A DNA stretch of 6,917 nt, from contig WJOV01000102.1 in the NCBI GenBank assembly GCA_009618475.1, positions 1 through 6,917 on the forward strand, in the 5' to 3' direction. Under the pieces are notes generated by a model. The model was not told where the DNA came from. It did not search any database and worked only from the letters and a program-made list of their open reading frames with translations. A program made the translations under genes and the position numbers. Each line of letters begins with the position of its first letter. Position 1 is the stretch's first letter. The stretch is from Methanosarcinales archaeon. GTDB taxonomy: Archaea; Halobacteriota; Syntropharchaeia; Alkanophagales; Methanospirareceae. This document shows, in pieces, positions 1-4,568 of this stretch.

Positions 1-675
1 GCTGCTGCTGCTCTTCAAAGAGCCGGGAATGAAGTACACGTGTTCACAAGGATGGGAAACGGGCAGCAGCAATACGAGGTGATAGAGGGCGTGCATTACC
101 ATCGCTGCTCTTTCGACTCAAATCCCAATTTTATCCATAGGATGGACAACATGTCCCGCTCATTCGTTTATCACTTCTTCCAGGCGGAGAACGTGTCAGG
201 CAATTTTGACGTCATTCATGGGCACGACTGGATGACTGCGAATGCGCTTGCAGAGATAGGGAATGCACGGAATAATAAAACCGTTTTTACTCTTCACTCA
301 ACTGAATACGGGAGATGCGGGAATGTTTTCCACGACGGACAGTCGAAAGACATAAGAAACTTAGAATGGTATGGCGGATTTGTCGCTGATAAAATAATAA
401 CCACTTCAGAAACGATAAAGAAGGAAGCAGAGTGGATATATAAGTTCGGGGACCGGAAAATAGCGGTGATACCGAATGGAATTTTGTTACAGAAGTTCGA
501 TGGGGTCGTTGATCCCTGGAAGAGCGTGAAGAAGGAGCATGGGGTTGGCGTTTGGGACCCCGTATGTTTATTTGTGGGAAGGATGGTAGTGCAGAAGGGA
601 GTGGATTTGCTATTAGATGCAATTCCTTCGGTTTTAGCTGAGGTTTCCCAATGCAAAGTTCTTTTTCATCGGTGA
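1..675 (+). CDS. Glycogen-synthase-like GT-B glycosyltransferase, N-terminal part (5' cut by window, 3' frameshifted)
   Basis: The frame is open from base 1, so the true start lies outside the window; only about 25-30 residues seem to be missing. Visible motifs, numbered from the first visible residue, are HGHDW (73-77), the HSTEYGRCG block (99-107), and the nucleotide-binding loop VGRMVVQKG with Arg184 and Lys189. These are typical of GT4/glycogen-synthase-like retaining enzymes, which transfer glucose from a nucleotide sugar to a growing polymer in the cytoplasm. The frame reads IPSVLAE and then goes out of register. The next frame immediately supplies FPNAKFFFIGDG, which is what the family has there. 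One extra base near 642-643 therefore splits the gene, and this frame stops at 673-675. The second half and a fused kinase follow at 683. The family is clear; the exact acceptor substrate is not. Confidence 0.85.
   Translation, partial: AAAALQRAGNEVHVFTRMGNGQQQYEVIEGVHYHRCSFDSNPNFIHRMDNMSRSFVYHFFQAENVSGNFDVIHGHDWMTANALAEIGNARNNKTVFTLHSTEYGRCGNVFHDGQSKDIRNLEWYGGFVADKIITTSETIKKEAEWIYKFGDRKIAVIPNGILLQKFDGVVDPWKSVKKEHGVGVWDPVCLFVGRMVVQKGVDLLLDAIPSVLAEVSQCKVLFHR
640..648 (+). other. Frameshift site (+1 base) inside the glycosyltransferase
   Basis: Upstream of GAGGTTTCC the family sequence is read in frame 1 (ending IPSVLAE). Downstream it is read in frame 2 (starting FPNAKF). Removing one G restores an uninterrupted glycosyltransferase, in which IPSVLAEFPNAK aligns without gaps with the usual IPS-IL-x-x-[YF]PNAK pattern of the family. 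This may be a real mutation or a sequence error. I see no classical slippery site with a downstream structure. Confidence 0.8.
671..675 (+). promoter_or_regulatory. Shine-Dalgarno-like GGTGA overlapping the stop of the first glycosyltransferase half
   Basis: GGTGA lies 7 bases before ATG 683 and contains the TGA stop of the upstream frame. It matches the anti-SD of archaeal 16S rRNA (GGAGGTGA type), so ribosomes ending at 675 could restart at 683. The same bases also encode the conserved Gly-Asp of the IGDG motif, so the match may be accidental. Confidence 0.35.
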
Positions 676-682
676 CGGCTAC

Positions 683-1855
683 ATGAGAAGCGGTTTAGAA
701 CAAAGAGCGAGGGAGCTTGGCGTCCAGCATGCCTGCCGTTTCTTAGGCTATATTCCGGATGGCGAGCTCGTAAATTACTATAAGGCATGTGACGTGGTAT
801 GCATACCTTCAAGGAATGAACCTTTTGGGATAGTGGTGTTGGAAGCGTGGGCTGCTGGTAAGCCAATTGTGGTAACGCATAACGGCTTCGATTTCGTCAG
901 GCACGAGGTAAACGGGCTGAAGGTGTATGACAATCCGGGTTCCATCGCGTGGGGAATAAAGAGCGTATTTTGCGATTTAGAAAAGGCAAAGAGGATAGGC
1001 GCGAACGGAAGGAAGACGGCGGAAGGATTCTCGTGGGATAATATCGCAAGAATGACAATGAGCGTGTATGTGGAGGATGGTGAGAACCGGTTTTCAGGAA
1101 GAGCAGAAGAAGTGAAGGAAATGGAAGAAAGCGGCGAGTATAGGGCATTGATAGAAGAGCTGAAAGCAAAGAACGCCGAGTTGGAAAGATTCGCTTACGC
1201 AGTCAGCCACGACTTAAAATCGCCTCTTATTACCATCCAAAGCTTTGTTGACATGCTTAGAGAAGATTTAGAGCTAAAAGAAGCAGAGAAAGTGGAAAGC
1301 GATTTGAGGTATATAGAAAATGCCGCTACAAGGATGGGGCATCAGCTGGAGGACACACTGGAACTTTCACGCAGCGGACGTGTGGTTCACCCGCCAAAGG
1401 ACGTGCCATTCGTAGAAATAGTTCAAGAAGCACTGGAACAAACATCAGTTAAAATAAAATCTAACAATATTGAAGTTGCCGTGGCTGAGGACTTCCCTAC
1501 TGTTCACGCGGACAAAGCAAAGCTGGTCGAGGCGCTGGTGAACCTCGTTGATAACAGCATAAATTACATGGGTGAACAATCACATCCCAAAATATACTTT
1601 GGTTATTGCATAAGAGGCAATGAAACCGTGTTTTTTGTGCGTGATAACGGCATGGGCATCGAACCGGGTCAACACGAAAAAGTATTCGATTTGTTTTATC
1701 AGGTGACTAAACATGGCAAAGGAACCGGTGTCGGACTGGCAATCGTGAAACGAATAATCGAGGTGCATGGGGGTCGTATCTGGATAGAATCAAAGAAGGG
1801 TAAAGGGTGCACCGTGTGCTTTACCTTGCCTGTTCGTTCGGAAGAAAAACGATAA
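683..1855 (+). CDS. Glycosyltransferase C-terminal domain fused to a soluble histidine kinase
   Basis: Residues 1-130 complete the glycosyltransferase begun at base 1: RFLGY, the CIPSRNEPFGIVVLE stretch with the E-x7-E pair (Glu46, Glu54), and the closing FSWDNIARMTMSVY helix. Residues 131-170 are a charged, helical linker. A kinase core then follows without a stop: HisKA H-box AVSHDLKSP with phospho-acceptor His176 (codon 1208-1210), N-box LVNLVDNSINY (Asn287, Asn291), G1 DNGMGIE (321-327), F-box VFDLFYQ, and G2 GKGTGVGLAI (345-354). All ATP-binding boxes are intact, so it should autophosphorylate. There is no transmembrane segment or PAS/GAF domain, so the kinase is cytoplasmic and its only possible sensor is the glycosyltransferase. 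No response regulator is visible nearby. ATG 683 lies just after the frameshift; ATG 1121 could produce a 244-residue kinase alone. Both domains are certain; whether the native product is one chain is less so. Confidence 0.85.
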   Translation: MRSGLEQRARELGVQHACRFLGYIPDGELVNYYKACDVVCIPSRNEPFGIVVLEAWAAGKPIVVTHNGFDFVRHEVNGLKVYDNPGSIAWGIKSVFCDLEKAKRIGANGRKTAEGFSWDNIARMTMSVYVEDGENRFSGRAEEVKEMEESGEYRALIEELKAKNAELERFAYAVSHDLKSPLITIQSFVDMLREDLELKEAEKVESDLRYIENAATRMGHQLEDTLELSRSGRVVHPPKDVPFVEIVQEALEQTSVKIKSNNIEVAVAEDFPTVHADKAKLVEALVNLVDNSINYMGEQSHPKIYFGYCIRGNETVFFVRDNGMGIEPGQHEKVFDLFYQVTKHGKGTGVGLAIVKRIIEVHGGRIWIESKKGKGCTVCFTLPVRSEEKR

Positions 1856-1867
1856 TATTTATTAAAA
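1854..1867 (+). promoter_or_regulatory. TATA-box-like element before the DUF2111 gene
   Basis: The AT-only run AATATTTATTAAAA starts at the stop codon of the kinase and lies about 35-48 bases before the ATG at 1902. An archaeal TATA box here would place the transcript start about 25 bases downstream, near 1885-1890, just ahead of the Shine-Dalgarno. Read-through from the kinase is equally possible because the gap is only 46 bases. Confidence 0.45.
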
Positions 1868-1890
1868 AGAAAAGCTTTACCAAAGGAAGA

Positions 1891-1896
1891 AGGAGG
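1891..1896 (+). promoter_or_regulatory. Strong ribosome binding site (AGGAGG)
   Basis: AGGAGG is followed by a 5-base spacer and ATG 1902. It is the best Shine-Dalgarno in the window and fixes the start of the 132-residue protein. Confidence 0.8.
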
Positions 1897-1901
1897 GAAA
1901 A

Positions 1902-2300
1902 ATGGAAGAGAGCATAGAAATAAATGAGGACTCGAACGCAGAAGAGCTCGCACCGATAGCAAAAGCAGTGAACGATTTGCTTGTAATACCCGTAACCCTG
2001 CGAAGCAAGAATGAAAAGGGTGTTAGAGTGGAAAAAGGGGAAGTTATAGATTTTGAATACACAGGTCCGGTATTAGAGCGAGTGCTGAAGGAGAACCGAG
2101 TGGTACGGACAACACCTCTTACCGGGAGATATGCGCGAATACCAGTTATCGTTGCTCCTATTCGGAACAGGAAAGGGGAAGTTATAGCAGCTTTAGGCGT
2201 TGTGGACGTGGTAGGAACAGTGGATTTAGGAGCGGTATTTGCCGATTTCCCTCGCGTTCTCGAACAAATTAGGTCGTATCCCAAACCAGCACGAAAGTGA
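1902..2300 (+). CDS. DUF2111 family protein (methanogen-type, function unknown)
   Basis: This is a 132-residue soluble protein with no signal peptide or membrane segment. I recognise the DUF2111 pattern from memory: an N-terminal AEELAPIAKAV helix, then IPVTLRSKNEKGVRVEKGEVID, YTGPVLERVL, and a C-terminal RIPVIVAPIRNRKGEVIAAL segment leading into GVVDVVGTVDL. The VIVAPIRN-x-x-GEVIAALGVVD block resembles the core strands of a GAF/PAS-like sensing fold; that likeness is inference. The family occurs mainly in methanogenic archaea and has no established function. The gene follows the glycosyltransferase-kinase fusion by 46 bases and precedes the CBS gene by 26 bases on the same strand, so the three may be co-transcribed as a signalling group. 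A strong AGGAGG supports this start. Confidence 0.8.
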   Translation: MEESIEINEDSNAEELAPIAKAVNDLLVIPVTLRSKNEKGVRVEKGEVIDFEYTGPVLERVLKENRVVRTTPLTGRYARIPVIVAPIRNRKGEVIAALGVVDVVGTVDLGAVFADFPRVLEQIRSYPKPARK

Positions 2301-2326
2301 GAATGAAAAAAAAAAAGTGGTAAAGA

Positions 2327-3130
2327 ATGAAAATCCGAGACATAATGAGCCGTCCTATCATCACGGAAGATGAAGACACGGCAATCATTAAAATAGCGAA
2401 AGATATGGAGGAATTGGGGATAGGGAGCGTAGTTATAACCTCGGAAGGCAAACCCGCTGGAATAATCACTGAGCGGGACATAGCATTAAAAGTTCTATTG
2501 AAGAACAAGAGGGCAAGTGAGGTAAAAGCGAAAGAAGTGATGTCTTCCCCTTTGGTCACCATCGAGCCGAAAGCAGCGGTAGAGGAAGCATGTAAGCTTA
2601 CATCGGGGAAATGCATAAAAAGGCTGCCGGTGGTGGAAAACGGCGTGCTCGTAGGCATTATAAGCGTTAGAAATATATTGACACTGAAGCCAGAGTGGAT
2701 AAAAAGATTTTATCCTGAGGTGCGTGTCTTAGCGAGTGGGTGGACGCTTGACCGGCTTGAGCGGTCTTTAAGCGATTGCGAAGTATTTTTAGCGAGGAAA
2801 GACGAGAAGAGCTACAGGGAAAGACTGAAAGAAGTATTCGATGAAGTGAGCGAACTCGTGAGTTATTACGTGGACGACAAGAGGCTAAAAGATATATTTG
2901 ATAGCATGGAGCAGCTCCATCATGAGGTTGAGGAGAAAGGCGAAGGCGGGAAGTCGATGGAGAAGCAAAGGAAGATGCTGGAGGCTATTTTGAGAAAATT
3001 CCGGCATACAACTTACTGGAGGAAGCAGCAATCAATGTCCAGCTTCGCCTCAGGGATTTTCTGGTTCCGAGATTATCGGCACGGCACGGGGAAAGAGCTT
3101 CGCTTACCTTTTAAAAGAACTCGACCGTAG
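2327..3130 (+). CDS. Tandem CBS-domain protein with a frameshifted C-terminal region
   Basis: Two CBS domains are clear: CBS1 at residues 1-58 (IRDIMSRPIIT, GIGSVVI, GKPAGIITERDI) and CBS2 at about 67-120 (AKEVMSSPLVTIEP, CIKRLPVVENGVLVGIIS). A CBS pair normally binds adenine nucleotides or SAM and reports energy state. A helical, charged region of unknown family (about 121-224) follows. After Lys224 the open frame becomes atypical (many Trp, Phe, Arg). Adding one A in the run at 2995-2998, then one G at 3063-3064, gives a much more protein-like tail with NLLEEAAINVQLRLRDFL and GTARGKSFAYLLKELDRSK, ending at TAA 3135-3137 with about 270 residues in all. I think 3137 is the native end. The start ATG 2327 is preceded by only a weak GTGGT. 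The gene converges with the ArsR-like gene. Confidence 0.8.
   Translation: MKIRDIMSRPIITEDEDTAIIKIAKDMEELGIGSVVITSEGKPAGIITERDIALKVLLKNKRASEVKAKEVMSSPLVTIEPKAAVEEACKLTSGKCIKRLPVVENGVLVGIISVRNILTLKPEWIKRFYPEVRVLASGWTLDRLERSLSDCEVFLARKDEKSYRERLKEVFDEVSELVSYYVDDKRLKDIFDSMEQLHHEVEEKGEGGKSMEKQRKMLEAILRKFRHTTYWRKQQSMSSFASGIFWFRDYRHGTGKELRLPFKRTRP
2995..3064 (+). other. Two probable single-base losses in the CBS gene (AAAA at 2995-2998, GG at 3063-3064)
   Basis: Both are in short homopolymers and both shift the frame the same way. Restoring one base at each gives ILRK-IPAYNLLEEAAIN and RDFL-GSEIIGTARGK. The shifts were inferred from how protein-like the alternative frames are, not from an alignment. 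Confidence 0.55.
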
Positions 3131-3153
3131 TAAGTAATTACGGAAATTGTGAT

Positions 3154-3474
3154 TTATTGCTTAGCAAAACGTTGTCTTCTGCGTGATGGTTCTACAAAAC
3201 TCTCAATCACTTCCTCTACTTTTTCCGTCACCCGGTATATTCTTATCGCTTTCCCCCTCGACCTCGTCTGCTCTGATATTTCAAAATTACTGCGTAGGAA
3301 TCCATGCTCTTCAAGAGTGAGCAGGTGGTAAGAAACGAGCCTCCCTTCTTCTTCCAATACATTGCTTATCCCGGTTACGTGCATCGGCTTCTCTTCCAGT
3401 AACTCTACAATCCGGTATCTTAATGGATGCAACAGGACGTGAACGTCCTTTATTAAATCATCGTCGCTTTTCAT
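3154..3474 (-). CDS. ArsR-like winged helix-turn-helix transcriptional regulator
   Basis: This is a 106-residue DNA-binding protein. The fold is readable in order: HPLRYRIVELLEEKPMHVTGI (first helices), SNVLEEEGRLVSYHLLTLEEHGFL (helix-turn-helix with recognition helix), then the wing NFEISEQTRSRGKAIRIYRVT and a C-terminal helix, probably for dimerisation. There is no cysteine anywhere and no ELCVCDL metal motif, so it is not a classical metal sensor; the ligand is unknown. It converges with the CBS gene (only 16 bases to that gene's restored stop) and diverges from the 3510 gene across 35 bases. That short divergent gap would let it control both itself and the neighbour, which is inference. 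A weak AGGAT lies upstream of the ATG; a short-leader or leaderless transcript is possible. Confidence 0.85.
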   Translation of the reverse strand: MKSDDDLIKDVHVLLHPLRYRIVELLEEKPMHVTGISNVLEEEGRLVSYHLLTLEEHGFLRSNFEISEQTRSRGKAIRIYRVTEKVEEVIESFVEPSRRRQRFAKQ

Positions 3475-3509
3475 TGCTTTTTATCCTACGACTCTAAAAA
3501 GAAGTGAAC
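3475..3509. promoter_or_regulatory. Short divergent intergenic region between the ArsR-like gene and the 3510 gene
   Basis: Only 35 bases separate the two start codons. The region is AT-rich, with CTTTTTATCC near the ArsR start and CTAAAAAGAAG near the other. Promoter elements for at least one gene must overlap the opposing coding sequence. No clear palindromic operator is visible. Confidence 0.35.
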
Positions 3510-4133
3510 ATGGAAAAAATAGAACTGAACTATCTGCTAAAGGGGCTACTGAATGAGATTTTAGAAGAAGGAACGGGATTGCGAGTGGAGGAAGTAGATG
3601 CAGGTATCTTTGTTTCTCCTACCGGGATAACCGAATACATAAAATCTTATCCGTATGCGGAAGACATTGAGGAGAATACGGGGATGTTAATAAACGTGAA
3701 AGTGAGAGAGACTGCGAATGAATTGCTGAACAGGGTGATGATAAGGCTGCAAATAAATGAGAGAATGAGGGTGTTAATAAAGAGTAAGGATGTTCAAGAA
3801 GTGGAGATACTGAATAGCGATTTGGAAGAGGGAGAATTAGGGGAAGAGCGGGAGAAGATGCTGGAGCAGAAGACGAACAGGATAGCTGAGGCGGTGAAGG
3901 CATCGCTCGAGTGGATAATGAGAAGTAGAGTAGATTTGAAAAGAAGGAACGTCAAGATGATAGCAGAGGAGATAAGTTTATTGGATATAAAAGAGGAGCT
4001 AAATATATCAAAAGTTATTATCAAGACGGAAGCGTTGCCAAATATCTGCTACCTCGCTTTAGGCTGGCTTACAAGAGAGGATGAGCTGGATTTTATGGAA
4101 AGAGAGGGAAGATATTTCGTTCGTTTGCCGTGA
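3510..4133 (+). CDS. Hypothetical protein with a C-terminal DUF2582-like winged helix
   Basis: This is a 207-residue soluble acidic protein that I do not recognise as a whole. The N-terminal ~100 residues mix helix and strand (NYLLKGLLNEILEEGTGLRV; ETANELLNRVMIRLQINE; MRVLIKSKDVQEVEIL) and could be a small sensing or dimerisation domain. A very acidic stretch (DLEEGELGEEREKMLEQK) follows. The last ~70 residues look like a winged helix, ending YLALGWLTREDELDF and then GRYFVRLP. In its last 27 residues 14 are identical to the small DUF2582-type protein encoded opposite at 4189-4374, which supports a DNA-binding or similar role. The start could be GTG 3504 or ATG 3510. I prefer the ATG, although the SD-like GAAGTGA is very close. 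It runs divergently from the ArsR-like gene and ends 55 bases from its convergent relative. Confidence 0.7.
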   Translation: MEKIELNYLLKGLLNEILEEGTGLRVEEVDAGIFVSPTGITEYIKSYPYAEDIEENTGMLINVKVRETANELLNRVMIRLQINERMRVLIKSKDVQEVEILNSDLEEGELGEEREKMLEQKTNRIAEAVKASLEWIMRSRVDLKRRNVKMIAEEISLLDIKEELNISKVIIKTEALPNICYLALGWLTREDELDFMEREGRYFVRLP

Positions 4134-4188
4134 GTCAAATAATCGAGGTCAATATCCGAATTCGCACTCGCTACTTCTCCTAATTCCT

Positions 4189-4374
4189 TTACTTCAGCCT
4201 AACGAAAACGCCTCTGCTCTTTTTAGCAAACTCCAGATTATCCTCCCTTGCGAGCCATCCAAGACCCATATAAGCGGTGCTTTGCGAGGCATTTATCTCT
4301 GTGACCACTCCGGATATGCTTAACTCACCTCTTTCTTTCAATAAATGCCATATTTCCCCAGCAACCGTTCCCAT
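4189..4374 (-). CDS. Small DUF2582-type winged helix-turn-helix protein
   Basis: This is a 61-residue protein with the whole compact fold visible: helix 1 GTVAGEIWHLLKERGEL, helix 2 SISGVVTEIN, helix 3 SQSTAYMGLGWLARED, and the wing NLEFAKKSRGVFVRLK. This matches DUF2582, a short winged-helix family (usual length about 65-75) found in archaea and bacteria with no assigned role; a nucleic-acid-binding function is inferred. An in-frame TGA lies nine codons before the ATG and no other start codon intervenes, so the start at 4374 is firm. A weak AAGAA precedes it. Upstream is a long AT-rich leader and promoter region with two inverted repeats. The C-terminus shares 14 of 27 residues with the convergent neighbour's C-terminus, suggesting the two are related regulators. 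Confidence 0.8.
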   Translation of the reverse strand: MGTVAGEIWHLLKERGELSISGVVTEINASQSTAYMGLGWLAREDNLEFAKKSRGVFVRLK

Positions 4375-4431
4375 TTCTTCTATCGTGCTAATAAACCATC
4401 ACCTTCCTATTCTTTCACACTCTTAGTCCAA

Positions 4432-4472
4432 TATTTATTGCATATAATAAATAAGTTATACTGTACTTATTT
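4432..4472 (-). promoter_or_regulatory. AT-rich promoter region with two overlapping perfect 8-bp inverted repeats
   Basis: Repeat 1: TATTTATT (4432-4439), 6-base spacer, AATAAATA (4446-4453). Repeat 2: AAATAAGT (4449-4456), 8-base spacer, ACTTATTT (4465-4472). They share bases 4449-4453. On the - strand this includes TTTATTATATGC, a good archaeal TATA box, about 60-80 bases before ATG 4374. The repeats could be operator half-sites for a winged-helix dimer, but the high AT content makes chance palindromes fairly likely. Confidence 0.45.
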
Positions 4473-4554
4473 TACCGCTGAGCACGCAGAGAACACAGAG
4501 AGTCATAAAAATCATTTATCTTATCTCAGCGCTCTCCGTGATCTCGGCGGTAAA
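4471..4554. repeat. Imperfect inverted-repeat element of the accgc-agag-acgcagag type
   Basis: The left arm TTTACCGCTGAGCACGCAGAG (4471-4491) pairs imperfectly with the right arm at 4529-4554, whose reverse complement begins TTTACCGCCGAGATCACGGAG. The outer 8 bases match perfectly, as does the GAG after one mismatch. The left arm also holds a tandem 9-mer, CGCAGAGAA / CACAGAGAG (4485-4502). The loop is AT-rich. Elements of this sequence type recur as intergenic repeats in many archaeal and bacterial genomes, and their spurious translations often end up in databases. It ends 14 bases from the stop of the GH57 gene and may also form a 3' hairpin on that transcript. It contains no coding capacity of its own. 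Confidence 0.7.
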
Positions 4555-4568
4555 CAAATACAAAAAGT

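Noticed and set aside
1..12. GCT x4 microsatellite at the left edge
   Set aside because: It encodes an alanine stretch in the helix where glycogen-synthase-like enzymes usually have ELAAALxxxGHEV, so it is ordinary coding sequence.
287..656. Two - strand open frames of 111 and 120 residues opposite the glycosyltransferase
   Set aside because: They are low-complexity, Ser/Pro/Phe-rich translations of the antisense strand of a clearly conserved gene, so they are shadows.
640..675. Programmed +1 frameshift joining the two glycosyltransferase halves
   Set aside because: There is no rare codon or stop at the shift point and no obvious stimulatory structure; the stop lies about ten codons later. 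A plain one-base insertion explains it better.
2306..2316. Run of 11 A between the DUF2111 and CBS genes as a phase-variation tract
   Set aside because: It is intergenic, ahead of the ribosome site of the CBS gene, and there is no evidence that its length matters; long A runs are common in AT-rich archaeal spacers. It is at most a site of sequencing uncertainty.
1877..2658. - strand open frames opposite the DUF2111 and CBS genes
   Set aside because: Both lie over well-recognised + strand domains and have no family features; one would begin inside the CBS domains.
4134..4188. Possible bidirectional terminator between the convergent winged-helix genes
   Set aside because: The 55 bases contain only the short palindrome CGAATTCG and no convincing stem with a T tract on either strand.
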